56,569 nt of DNA from an uncultured Erysipelotrichaceae bacterium (GTDB lineage: Bacteria; Bacillota_I; Bacilli_A; Erysipelotrichales; Erysipelotrichaceae). This document shows positions 1 to 10,100 of the stretch, one piece after another. Position 1 is the stretch's first letter. Each line of letters begins with the position of its first letter. Both the position numbers and the translations under genes were made by a program. The stretch spans positions 1-56,569 of the forward strand of contig CANSQL010000011.1 of assembly GCA_947649125.1 (NCBI GenBank), in the 5' to 3' direction. The notes under the pieces are model-generated. The model was not told where the DNA came from, searched no databases, and was given only the letters and a program-made list of their open reading frames with translations.

Positions 1-97
1 TCTGTTTATTACTTAATATTTTCTTACAATACTCATCATATGCTTTATTCAAATCGTTGTTTTCGATCGCATCTGCGACCTCTAAATTATTTTTCAT
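1..97 (-). CDS. Unidentified protein, N-terminal fragment (runs off the window)
   Basis: The minus strand opens with ATG at 97-95 and stays open to the window edge, giving 32 residues (MKNNLEVADAIENNDLNKAY and onward to NKQ). A GGGGAG ribosome binding site lies about 8 bases upstream. The peptide is hydrophilic and probably helical, with no signal peptide. It is too short to place in a family. It is the first gene downstream of the giant surface protein at 278-6775 but has its own promoter candidate. Confidence 0.55.
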   Translation of the reverse strand, partial: MKNNLEVADAIENNDLNKAYDEYCKKILSNKQ

Positions 98-165
98 AGC
101 TTCGCTCCCCACCGTTATATTCATGTATAACTAAAGCTTATTATTGCTTCAGCTTATCTACGCAT

Positions 166-174
166 AGTATAACA
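166..174 (-). promoter_or_regulatory. Extended -10 promoter candidate for the gene at 1-97
   Basis: On the minus strand the sequence reads TGTTATACT, an extended -10 (TGn plus TATACT), about 70 bases upstream of the ATG at 97. No good -35 is visible at 17 bases, which extended -10 promoters tolerate. Confidence 0.4.
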
Positions 175-239
175 TATCTGACTATAAATTAATACCTAAA
201 AATGCCTTGTTTGATATAATGAATTCCTTTAATCATCAC

Positions 240-269
240 AAGAAAAGGAGCAGAATTATTTCTCTGCTC
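240..269 (-). terminator. Rho-independent terminator of the 278-6775 gene
   Basis: A 7-bp stem (GAGCAGA at 248-254 with TCTGCTC at 263-269, 8-base loop) follows the stop codon at once on the minus strand. A short T-rich tail (CTTTTCTT) follows it. The tail is weak, so efficiency is uncertain. Confidence 0.5.
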
Positions 270-277
270 GATTACTG

Positions 278-3200
278 TTATTCTGACCTTTGTTTATATG
301 CAAGGTAAAACAATGCACTTATGGATAAGAAGCTGAGACACATATGAACCACGATATTTGTGCTGTCACCTGTGTTCGCTCCGCCCATGCTTGTGGCAGG
401 ATTGTATACACCCTTGACTGATGTGTCAGGACCGCCATCGTCAGACTCGTCTTTCGGTGTATTGGGATCATCGGGATTTCCGAAGTCTTCCATTGTGTCA
501 TACGGTATATCTCCGTCTACATCTCTGCCCGGCTTCCATTCCTTGATTTCGATAATGTTCTCATCCGGTTTTCCATCTCCGTCGTTGTCTACATTCACAT
601 CGGGAATGCCATCACCGTCACTGTCGATGTCAATATCGGGAATTCCGTCCCCGTCGATATCAATATTGATATCCGCTTCTCCGTCACCGTCCAAGTCGAG
701 GTTGACATCAGGTCGTCCGTCTCCGTCGGTATCGATATTCAATTCCGGCTTAATGTCCTTGCCGATACTGTCATAAGTAAACTTCCCTGTCTTATAGTCC
801 TTCTTGGGTTTCCATTCATGAATCTCTACCAAATTAATTGTCGGTGTTTCCCCATCCTTTGCGATATTGATGTGTGACTTGAAATCTCCCTTATTATCGA
901 TATTGATATTAGGGATTCCGTCGCCGTCTGTATCGACATTGATGATCGGTTTTACGGTTGTGCCTGTACAGTATTCCTCAAGGATTCCGTTATCGATATC
1001 CGCCTTTACGCATTTTGTTGGCTTCCAATCGCTTTTCTTTAGAATCACTAGGTTAAGATCGGGCTTCCCATCTCCGTCGGTATCTACATTCAAGTCAGGT
1101 TTTCCGTCTCCGTCACTGTCGATATTCAAATCGGGAATACCGTCATAATCTCTGTCCCCGTTGATGACGATCCATTTGGTTTCATCATTGGGATCCTTCC
1201 ATTTGATATTGAGATCAGGACAGCCGTCTCCGTCAGGGTCATTGAAATCCGGTTTGCCGTCACCGTCTACATCCACATCGATCTTTTTGATGTTTAGATC
1301 GGAACATTTTTCTGTCGATTCATTTGTCGCATTGTCTACCGTCGTTGCGCATACTCGATAGTTTCCGATAGTGTTGATCTTGAAACTCAGTATCTTATTG
1401 GAACCCGGTATTGCCGTATCCTCTTGAATCGGTGTCGTGCTTGTCATCAAGCCTTCACTGTCTAATTCGTACACTTGATAGCTTACCTCTTTGATGTCGC
1501 TGACCTTTACTGTCTTTCCGCTTTGCGGCTGTGGATCATCTGTCTTGATTTCTACCTGTACTCCGGGTTTGAAGTAATGCCCTAAGGTGATTTCATTCAA
1601 TAAGTTTGATAATCCGTCATCATTTACAGGATAGCCTGTGATACTTACTACCTTTGGATTTGTCATATCGATTTTGACATGATCCTCTATCTTTTCACTG
1701 ATCGCTCCCTTATGTGTGCTTGTGCCGTTCGGATCGATTCTGAAGTAGATATCGGTCTTATTGTCATCCTCTTTCGTTACGGTAAAGCGTTGTTTATCCA
1801 CATTCGTGAATGTATTCGTATTTGAGATTTGATCGTAGGTTCCCGCATCAGCACTAGCGTTCACTTCATCGATCACTACATCTACGATATAGTTATGCCA
1901 AATCTCTGAGGATACGATATCTCCGTTTGGATCCTCTAAGTGATACCAGTTGTTACTTGGTTCATCTTGTTTGATTGTCAAGGTTCCTGATTCTATCTTG
2001 ATATCATAGTGCTCTGTATTTCCGCTTAATTCCTTTTCTGCATACTTCCCTGTGATATCATAGCTTCCTTTTGTTTTCGTATCCTTGATCGATATTCCGT
2101 TTTTCTTTGCGCTCGTATTCTTCGGAATCGGGAAATCTGCGATACTGTCATTGAACGCAAACGCTGTGGCACTTAGCTCTTTGAATTTGTATTGCGGGAA
2201 TGGTTCTCCGACATAGATCTCCTCATCCTCATAGGTCAAGGTGATCGGCTTTTTCTTGACTGTGATCGTTACTTCTCCATAGTCTCCCCCGATCGCATTA
2301 CAGTCATCGGTTTTCGGATCGAACGGTTCATTTGTCTGACATACCTTGATCGTTACCTGTCCGCTTCCTACTGCCTTGATCTTATCTCTTTCCTTATCAT
2401 TGATTGCGGTACTGTCTATCTCCAGAATATCCGTATCATCGACATAGAAATAGGCAGGGATTCCTTTTTTATAGCCGCTGATGATCTTCGCTGTCTTGTC
2501 CTCATCTCCGTACATCATCGGTTCTGCATAGAGCTGTAGGGTCGTAGGCGGTTTCTCCGTGACCTCTAATATCGTCGTTACCTCTTTTTCCTTATAGTTT
2601 CGATCCTCAGGCGCTGTCGCTGTCAAGGTGAGCGTTCCTGCCTTGCCCGTTGTCTTGAAGCTTTGGTCCTCTCCTTCTTTGGGCGGCTGTACCTCTGCGA
2701 TCGTATCATCACTGCTTTTCAATAATACATCTCCGCTCGTCTTCTTGCCGTTATATGTCGGCTGTATCGTTGCGACTGTTTTTCCGATCGTCCATTTCGG
2801 TTTGTTCACAAAGGCAAAGTCTGACTGGTCTGCCTTTTCGATCACTGCCTTCGCATAGATACATTGCGCCGCATAGCCGTCATGTGCTGCCATACATGCC
2901 TTCACATACGCATCTCCGCCGTCACTGTAATCTCCGTCGGGATCGCTTGCGTTGATGATATCGAAATGATTCAGATTGTTGTGCTCGATCACATCCTCTG
3001 CGATATCTTCATCGGGCTCCTCTGTCTTCATCACTTCACTGTACACAGAATCCAGATTCGCCTTCACATCGATCGTTCCGTCCTCTGAATAGGTCGCCTT
3101 ATATACCGGTACATTGTCCTTGCCGAATACTGCGGTCAACGGCAGCTTGGTTCCTTTGATCGGATCGATGAAGTAATAATCTGCATCCGCATTCTCGATG

Positions 3201-6200
3201 ACGATGATGATATCGACCGTTCTTGTGTTCTTATTATTGTCTGTCACATCTACTTGGATATAATACTTGTTTCCCGTTCCGTGATTGTTCAGATCCTCTG
3301 CGGTGATGTTTTGATTCAACAGGATATATCCCGTCGATGATACCGTAAAGTATTTCGCATCTGCGTTCTTATTTCCTGTTTCCTTACTTTTGGCAAATGT
3401 ACTGCTGGAAACACTGACCTGTGCCACAGCCGTATCCTTTTTCGCGGTTCCCCCGTTTGGATTCGCACTTGTATATAATGCCTTCTTTAAGATCGTATCC
3501 GGTGTATACGTTACTCCTTGTGTACCGCCGTCCTCAATACTTCCCGTTACTTCGATATTACCCGGTACATATACCTGTATCACCCTGCCCGGCTCTGTGA
3601 CTGCTTCCTCATAGTTGTCATCACCCTTCAAGGTTCCTGTCAGTGTAGCACTTCCTGCATCATCCTTATTGCCTGTAGGACATACCTTGCCTTCCGCATT
3701 GATCGTAAACGGCGGATTCGTTGAGGTATTGTCTGAGGTGTATTGTATTTCTTCATCCTTTTTATGATGATCGGAAGTGATCTCTGACGGTACGCTCACA
3801 CATTCTCCTCCTACAGGAAGCTTCAATACATTCGTATCAGGGAATGCGATCGTTTGCGGATATTTGTTCACATTCACGATCAGCTCTGTATCTACCCCTG
3901 TAGGACCATAGATACCGCCTGTGATATGCGCTTTGATCTTTACTGTGTTTTTCTCACTCGCACTGCTTGCCTTTTTCACCGTCACATTCACTGTCGATGT
4001 ACCTGAGATACTGATAACAGCGTTCGGATCGGGATCAAGAGTATAGGTGATCACGGTATTCGCAAGCACTCCTGTCGTTGTTTCGATCAGCTTCGTGTTG
4101 AAGGTACCGCCGTTGTTTGGTTCACCGCTCGGATCATAGGTCACCTCATATACATTGGAAGGAAGTGCTTTTCCTGCATTCTTGGGGTCTTCCCATCCGA
4201 CACCGTTCAATTCAGCGGCACTGATCACTATTTTCTTTTTGACTGTAGTTGACATCTTAGTTGGTGATGTACTGTCCGTTACCTCGATTTCTATTTCATA
4301 CTCACCCGGCGTAAGACCGTTCGCCCCTACTCCCTGATTCACATAGACATTACCGCTTGAATCGATATAGAAGGAGCCGTTATTGCCCTTACCGCTCGGC
4401 AAGGAATAGGAATACGGAGTCACACCGCCGCTCACATCCACATGACCGATGCGATTGGATTGGGTATAGCTTGAAGGCGGCTTTGCATCCGCTGTACCTG
4501 CCTTAATTCCTGTTTTATCCTCGATGTAATTCGCAGTCAAGCCTAATTGGAATGTTATCGTTTTTGTCGTCGTGAATTCTTTATAATTGTCACTCTCCAA
4601 AACCTTTGCCTGTATCACAATGCTTCCTGTCGCATTTGCCACAAATACGATATCTGCCTTATCACCTGCATTCGCAGACGTAAACGGCAAACCGCTTGAT
4701 ATGATATTACTGCTTCCCGAAACAAACGAATATTCAATATCTATGTCATTTCCGCTCTTATCCTTATTTGTATGTGTCGCATGTTCACTATGGGTTGTCG
4801 TACCTGTCGTGCTTCCCGAAACATACGTAGTTCCCTTATCATCTTGATCAAAGGTTATTGTCGGCTTTGTTTTTTCTACCGTAAATGAAGCACAAACCTT
4901 ACTGTCATCAGTTGCGGGATCGGGATCACCGTTCACATCCTTCGCTTCGATACAGAATTTATACGTTCCTGCCTTTAAACCGCCGTTTAATAAATCAGGT
5001 GCATTGTTTTTGATTTTCACATTCAGCAGCGTACTGCTTGAAGCATTTTCAGAATCCAAGCCATCGATTTCAAAATTCTTATAGGTTTCATCTCCGTCAC
5101 CCATCAGCTCATAAACTAACGGAGTCACACCTAACGGATTCGCAGTGACCTTTCCGACTGCCTGTCCTGCATTCACATTCTTACTGAATTCATAATCACC
5201 CTCAACAGCTCCGCTCTGCGGTGTTTTTGTATACGTAAGCTTATGAGGTTCAACAATTTCAAACTTTAAGACTTCAGACATTTCGGAACAATCTGCCGGT
5301 GTTACTTCATTAACATCGGTACTATATTTCTCATTCACGACCTTTACCGTATAAGTTCCTAACGGCAATCCCAACTGCTTAAGGTCTAAATCATACTCCG
5401 AGGACCCATCTACTGTCGCACCTAACGGAATATATTTTATTGTACCTGAGATATCGGTAATAAATGCAGAAATCGTATTGACTCCGTATTGATTACTGCC
5501 GCTGTTACCGCTCACCTTCAATTTAACTGCACTGTCCTTCAGCACCTTCGCTGTTGATGTTTTAGGTAACTTCTGTTTTGTATAAATACTTTCATCCTTA
5601 TATAAAATATCCTCAAAGGTTGCCTGCATGCTTGCATCTTCGATTCTTAATTTCATATCTTCGCCGGTTGTATATCGACCGATCGTCGTTACCGGATTTC
5701 TTATCGTTACACTGCCGCTTCCTGTTCCTGTCGGCTGGGAGAGTGCGAAAACAACCTTTCCGTTCAACACTGATTTTTTAAATTCAATCGCAGGTCTGAC
5801 TGCCATTACCGGTCCTAAAATCGTATTCTGAATTTCGCCGAAGGAATATAGCTGCCCGGTACCGCCCGCATTGGTAGTATAAAAACCTCTCTTGAGATTT
5901 AAATCAGCATCATTATATACGGGACCGATATCAATACCTCCGAACACCTCTATCGATGTACCGTCCACATAAAAATCACTATATTCTGCGGTTGATAATG
6001 CAGGGGCCACGGGTAAAGGATCACTTAATGTTATTGAACCAACAGCACTTTTCCATAGCTTGGAGACCTTATTATAATTATTCCAGTCATCACATGGATA
6101 AGCCACCTTATTTCCTGTGAGCGCAGATGTGCTGTACGGAACACCGTAAGAGGTCATTTGATAGATGGAATACAGTCGAGCTGTTCCTTTTGCTTTATCG

Positions 6201-6775
6201 GAATCATTCAGCTTCTTAAAAAAGATACTGGCTTTATTTTCATTATTCATATCCTCATCAAGATTTTTAATGGCATCTACGCCTACAACAGGATCATCAA
6301 AAAGAACCTTGGCGCTGTTCAACAAGGCAGATTGCCATTGCGAATGCCGCGGCGCAACAAGCTTCATATCTTGTGTATTTGAGGTTAATTTGTTGTTAAA
6401 GATATCGTATTTTTTCCATACGGCTGTTTTTTTCGCATCATAATTCTGTACATAATGATATATTTCAGATGTATTATCATAGTATGTCGTTCGATCCATT
6501 ACCGAAGTGGAAAGAGCTAATATAGAATCAGTGCCGATGAAGCCGGTGGATGAATTTGATACGCTGTAATCCTTTAATAATACCCATCCCATCGGTTTAT
6601 TTAAATTGCTTTTTGTTCCTAAAAAGATTCTGTCACCGATAATAGGAGCCCCGATTCTCCCGTAAACCTCTCCTCCTATATTGGCGGCAGCTTCAATATC
6701 CCTGTCCATATACATTTTGCCCAGTGATATCATTCCTATCAGTGTGATAATCAGAATCAGTATTTTTTTCCTCAT
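278..6775 (-). CDS. Giant secreted surface protein with Ig-like/MBG modules and D-x-D-G-D-G calcium-binding repeats (paralogue A)
   Basis: 2165 residues. Residues 1 to about 31 form a signal peptide or anchor (MRKKILILIITLIG, hydrophobic). Residues 35-330 resemble the DUF6273-like N-domain that is clearer in paralogue B. A long run of Ig/cadherin-like beta modules follows, with an MBG-type domain at about 1505-1605. At about 1830-2115 lie 12-residue repeats of the form D-x-D-G-D-G-x-P-D-x-N-x, typical of calcium-binding thrombospondin-3-like repeats, broken by WKP segments. The C-terminus has GGANTGD (2131-2137), a hydrophobic stretch and a short K/R tail: the layout of a sortase signal, but GA stands where LP is expected. 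A role in adhesion or cell-envelope architecture is inferred. The start is supported by AGGAGGGG about 8-10 bases upstream. Confidence 0.8.
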   Translation of the reverse strand: MRKKILILIITLIGMISLGKMYMDRDIEAAANIGGEVYGRIGAPIIGDRIFLGTKSNLNKPMGWVLLKDYSVSNSSTGFIGTDSILALSTSVMDRTTYYDNTSEIYHYVQNYDAKKTAVWKKYDIFNNKLTSNTQDMKLVAPRHSQWQSALLNSAKVLFDDPVVGVDAIKNLDEDMNNENKASIFFKKLNDSDKAKGTARLYSIYQMTSYGVPYSTSALTGNKVAYPCDDWNNYNKVSKLWKSAVGSITLSDPLPVAPALSTAEYSDFYVDGTSIEVFGGIDIGPVYNDADLNLKRGFYTTNAGGTGQLYSFGEIQNTILGPVMAVRPAIEFKKSVLNGKVVFALSQPTGTGSGSVTIRNPVTTIGRYTTGEDMKLRIEDASMQATFEDILYKDESIYTKQKLPKTSTAKVLKDSAVKLKVSGNSGSNQYGVNTISAFITDISGTIKYIPLGATVDGSSEYDLDLKQLGLPLGTYTVKVVNEKYSTDVNEVTPADCSEMSEVLKFEIVEPHKLTYTKTPQSGAVEGDYEFSKNVNAGQAVGKVTANPLGVTPLVYELMGDGDETYKNFEIDGLDSENASSSTLLNVKIKNNAPDLLNGGLKAGTYKFCIEAKDVNGDPDPATDDSKVCASFTVEKTKPTITFDQDDKGTTYVSGSTTGTTTHSEHATHTNKDKSGNDIDIEYSFVSGSSNIISSGLPFTSANAGDKADIVFVANATGSIVIQAKVLESDNYKEFTTTKTITFQLGLTANYIEDKTGIKAGTADAKPPSSYTQSNRIGHVDVSGGVTPYSYSLPSGKGNNGSFYIDSSGNVYVNQGVGANGLTPGEYEIEIEVTDSTSPTKMSTTVKKKIVISAAELNGVGWEDPKNAGKALPSNVYEVTYDPSGEPNNGGTFNTKLIETTTGVLANTVITYTLDPDPNAVISISGTSTVNVTVKKASSASEKNTVKIKAHITGGIYGPTGVDTELIVNVNKYPQTIAFPDTNVLKLPVGGECVSVPSEITSDHHKKDEEIQYTSDNTSTNPPFTINAEGKVCPTGNKDDAGSATLTGTLKGDDNYEEAVTEPGRVIQVYVPGNIEVTGSIEDGGTQGVTYTPDTILKKALYTSANPNGGTAKKDTAVAQVSVSSSTFAKSKETGNKNADAKYFTVSSTGYILLNQNITAEDLNNHGTGNKYYIQVDVTDNNKNTRTVDIIIVIENADADYYFIDPIKGTKLPLTAVFGKDNVPVYKATYSEDGTIDVKANLDSVYSEVMKTEEPDEDIAEDVIEHNNLNHFDIINASDPDGDYSDGGDAYVKACMAAHDGYAAQCIYAKAVIEKADQSDFAFVNKPKWTIGKTVATIQPTYNGKKTSGDVLLKSSDDTIAEVQPPKEGEDQSFKTTGKAGTLTLTATAPEDRNYKEKEVTTILEVTEKPPTTLQLYAEPMMYGDEDKTAKIISGYKKGIPAYFYVDDTDILEIDSTAINDKERDKIKAVGSGQVTIKVCQTNEPFDPKTDDCNAIGGDYGEVTITVKKKPITLTYEDEEIYVGEPFPQYKFKELSATAFAFNDSIADFPIPKNTSAKKNGISIKDTKTKGSYDITGKYAEKELSGNTEHYDIKIESGTLTIKQDEPSNNWYHLEDPNGDIVSSEIWHNYIVDVVIDEVNASADAGTYDQISNTNTFTNVDKQRFTVTKEDDNKTDIYFRIDPNGTSTHKGAISEKIEDHVKIDMTNPKVVSITGYPVNDDGLSNLLNEITLGHYFKPGVQVEIKTDDPQPQSGKTVKVSDIKEVSYQVYELDSEGLMTSTTPIQEDTAIPGSNKILSFKINTIGNYRVCATTVDNATNESTEKCSDLNIKKIDVDVDGDGKPDFNDPDGDGCPDLNIKWKDPNDETKWIVINGDRDYDGIPDLNIDSDGDGKPDLNVDTDGDGKPDLNLVILKKSDWKPTKCVKADIDNGILEEYCTGTTVKPIINVDTDGDGIPNINIDNKGDFKSHINIAKDGETPTINLVEIHEWKPKKDYKTGKFTYDSIGKDIKPELNIDTDGDGRPDVNLDLDGDGEADINIDIDGDGIPDIDIDSDGDGIPDVNVDNDGDGKPDENIIEIKEWKPGRDVDGDIPYDTMEDFGNPDDPNTPKDESDDGGPDTSVKGVYNPATSMGGANTGDSTNIVVHMCLSFLSISALFYLAYKQRSE
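541..1290 (-). repeat. 36-bp-period repeats coding for calcium-binding D-x-D-G-D-G units (gene A)
   Basis: Two blocks (about 541-760 and 1050-1290), plus single units between them, repeat a 12-codon unit encoding D-x-D-G-D-G-x-P-D-x-N-x. Roughly ten units carry the full D-x-D-G-D-G core. Neighbouring units differ at third codon positions, so this is a protein-level repeat rather than a recently expanded DNA repeat. Confidence 0.8.
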
Positions 6776-6799
6776 AGCCCTATCCCCTCCTATATCTAC

Positions 6800-7000
6800 A
6801 AAGGTAGACTTTAAGAAATAGGGTGAAAAACGGTAAAACTGTATGCTTCAGAAAGAAAAAACATACATTTCTACACAAGAAACGTATGTCTATAATTGTC
6901 TGATTTAAGAAATATAAAGTATGTTTTTTGTATGTTTATTTTATTTTGATACAAAACGGTAAAGCTCATATTTTAGAGTGTACTTATATCATATTAGTTC
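6800..7000 (-). promoter_or_regulatory. Conserved leader, copy A, upstream of the giant surface protein gene
   Basis: Positions 6800-6873 are identical, base for base, to 12037-12110 upstream of the second giant gene. Looser similarity continues to about 7000, including a shared GTTCGCAC at the far end. The block holds a dyad (TCTAC/GTAGA around 6795-6807), several ACATAC/GTATGT motifs and the hairpin at 6861-6889. The promoter position is not clear; TAAAAT near 6970 aligns with a TATAAT in copy B. Confidence 0.65.
6861..6889 (-). promoter_or_regulatory. 12-bp hairpin/dyad in leader A
   Basis: The left arm ACATACATTTCT (6861-6872) faces AGAAACGTATGT (6878-6889) across a 5-base loop. As minus-strand RNA all 12 pairs form, with one G-U wobble. 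The counterpart at 12098-12126 has two arm substitutions that move the wobble but keep pairing. It could be an RNA stem or a protein-binding palindrome. Confidence 0.6.
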
Positions 7001-7050
7001 GCACAGGATTTATTTTTTATCCGTTTTATTATATCATCTTGTCTATGATT

Positions 7051-7085
7051 AGAAAAAGAGTAAAGCTTTTTTGTTTACTTTACTC
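7051..7085 (-). terminator. Rho-independent terminator of the 7104-12008 gene
   Basis: An 8-bp stem (GAGTAAAG at 7058-7065 with CTTTACTC at 7078-7085) is followed on the minus strand by TTTTTC, just after the stop codon. Confidence 0.75.
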
Positions 7086-7103
7086 CTTGTAAGAATGATT
7101 TTG

Positions 7104-10100
7104 TTAATCCTTTTTATACTTGTATGTTAAGAAAAATAGTAGGCTGATAGATAAGAAGCCGATTCCCATATAAACCATGGTATTTGTATGATCGCCTGTG
7201 TTAGCTCCGCCCATGCTTGTGACCGGATTGTATTGGCCTTTGACTGATGGTTCCTTAGGTTCCTCTTTATCAGAAATCTTAAAATCCATCGTGTTATACG
7301 GTACATCTCCGTCGACGTTTTTATTTGGCTTCCATTCGGTAATCTCAATAATGTTTTCATCAGGCTTACCATCGCCGTCCGTATCAACATTCACATCAGG
7401 GATGCCGTCACCGTCGCTGTCAATGTCAATATCAGGAATGCCGTCTCCGTCAATATCGATATTGATATCAGGTTCACCGTCACCGTCCAAATCCACATTT
7501 ACATCAGGCAGCCCGTCTCCGTCTGTATCAATATTTATCTCAGGCTTGATGTCATCTTTCCCTACGCTGTCAAAGCTGAATTTACCTGACTTATAATCCT
7601 TTTTAGGCTTCCATTCATGGATTTCAACAATATTGACGTTTGGTGTTTTTCCATCTTTTGAGATATTAATATGCGGTTTGAAGTCACCTTTATTATCAAT
7701 GTTGATATTGGGAATGCCATCTCCGTCAGTATCGACATTGATTTTTGCCTTCACGCTTGTGCCTGTACAGTATTCCTCCAAGATACCATTATCGATATCT
7801 ATCTGAACACACTTTGTCGGTTTCCAATCACTTTTCTTTAGAATCACTAGGTTCAAATCGGGCTTGCCGTCATTGTCTGTATCAATATTTAAATCAGGCT
7901 TTCCATCACCGTCACTGTCAATATTGAAATCAGGAATACTGTCTTTATCTCGATCTCCGTTGATAACGATCCATTGATTCTTTTCGGAATCCTTCCATTT
8001 GATGTTTAGATCGGGACATCCATCCCCATCAGGATCGTTGAAATCAGGAATTCCGTCTCCGTCTACATCTACATCGATTTTCTTAAGTGTAACTTCATGA
8101 CAGCTTTCGGTATTTGTGTTGCCTGCGTTATCGGTAGGTGTTACGCATACGCGATAACTTCCGCTTGTTTCACTGATTGTGATGCTTGCCTTTTCATTAG
8201 TGACAGTCAAACTGCCTTCCTTAATCAATTCATCTGCGGCTCTTGATTGATTTTCTGATTTGTAGACCTTATAGCTGAGTTCTTTTGTGCCGCTTACCTT
8301 TAGGTCATCCTTCGCATCACTTGTCGTTATCTCAAATGACGTTCCCGGTTTAAAGAAAATTCCGCCGCTTAGCTTGTTGATGATATCCTGTAGCTTGTTG
8401 TTGGTATCTTTGGCTTTAATGTTTTTTACGCTCGGTGCTGTTTTGTCTATCTTGATGATTTCTTGTTTTTCTTTTGTGATAGCACCGCTGTCCTTTTTCA
8501 TCCAAAAGCTTTGATTGGTCTCGCCTTCTCTTGTCACTGTGACTTGGTTCGGCTTCCATGTGCTTTGATCTAAAGACATATTGGTGTACTCATTATGATC
8601 GCTGATGATGTTGACATCTTTATTGGTCCACTCTCCGCTGTAGGCGGTATTGTTTCCGTCATCTAACTCCAAGTGGTACCAATCATCCTCAATGTTTTCC
8701 TCTTTGATTGTCAATGTTCCATCCTTAAAGGTAAAGATGTAGTTTGGATAGGTCTTGTTTAAGGTGTTGGTATCTCCCTTAATAGGATAACTTCCTGCGT
8801 TACTGTTTGTTTTGGCGGTCGTGCTCAGCTTGATATCATTCACTTGTATCGTATCCTGCACACCGTTCCATGTGACAAGATGAGATTTGAAATCTTGATA
8901 GGTCAGTGTCGGATTTACTTCGCCCTTCAGCTTTTCCTTATCATCGATAACGATTTCGATCGGTTTAGGCAATACCTGTACCATGATTGTTTTACTCAAC
9001 GGTGTTTCTCCATCCGCTGTTCTTGTGATCTTGATACTGATATTTGTCGTTCCGCTGAATTTCAACGCATCAAATTCAGCTTTGTTTCCACTTACCGTCG
9101 GCGCAGAGATATAAGTCGTGTTATCTACCTCAAACGTATACTTTACATTCGTACTGCTTGAATCATCCTGTAAGCTTTTGATTTCAAAGTGATCTCCGTA
9201 TACGATTTTCCCCGGTCGATTGACTGCCAGTGTACTTTCATCAGGCCCAAGTATTCTCATGCTTCCTTCTGCCGTTGCCTTGTTGTAGTTACGATTTCCT
9301 GCTTTCTCTACATTTAGTGGGATATCAATCCCGCTTTCACCGTCATAATCATATTCAATATCTACGCCGTTATTCGTCCATGCGACAGAAGTATTGATAC
9401 TTGTATCAATCGTTATATAATAGTCCGTATCATTTACCTGTACTCCACCCTCATTACTTGACAGGTCTTGTTCATTTATAACAGGAGTTACCTTTCCTTT
9501 CCCGCTTGTCGCATATGTCACATCCGCAAATGATATCGTTTGGTCTGCCTTCTTGATAGTGATCGGAAGCTCGATCGTTTTATCTGCGTAATTACCGCTT
9601 GGATCATGACTGGTCGCTTCGACAATGACCTTGCCCATTTGCGTATTCAAGCTCGCATTTAAAACATGAACCAAACCGTTACTGTCTACCGATATCACAT
9701 CGGTCGGACTTCCTGCCTTTAAGCGATAGGTTACTGTAGAGCCTGTAGGATTTCCTGCCGTATATAACTGAAACGCCTTATGCTTTCCATACACTTCCTC
9801 ATAAGGTTTGTATTTATCCGTCTGCTTCGGCAGTTCATTACCTGCATTATCGGTATAGATGAATTCCTGTTCACCTGCCGTTACCGTAAAGGTAAGCTCT
9901 GCACTCGCATCTGCCTGCCCGCTCGCTCCCTTTTTCTCTGCGACGATCGTAACCGTTCCTGCGCCATGAATTGTAATCGCTCCGCTGTTTTGATTCACCG
10001 TAATTACATTTGATGAACCATCCTTTATCTTATAAGTTACCGGATTATGATTCGTACTTCCCTTTACCGTCGCATACACAGTTATATTCTTATCCGTAAA

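Noticed and set aside
360-1361. Plus-strand frames rich in Ser-Pro repeats (for example GIPSPSLSMSIS) opposite the calcium-repeat regions
   Set aside because: They are the antisense shadow of the GAT/GAC-rich repeats of the real genes; they recur opposite genes B and C for the same reason and lack ribosome binding sites.
6861-6930. LytTR/VirR-type direct repeats in the giant-gene leaders (ACAGTTTTA and ACCGTTTTT)
   Set aside because: They match the core only partly and are 9 bases apart instead of about 21-22, so the assignment would be a guess.
7321-7560. The 36-bp repeats as a CRISPR array
   Set aside because: Repeats are contiguous, vary at third codon positions and stay in frame inside a long gene; there are no spacers.
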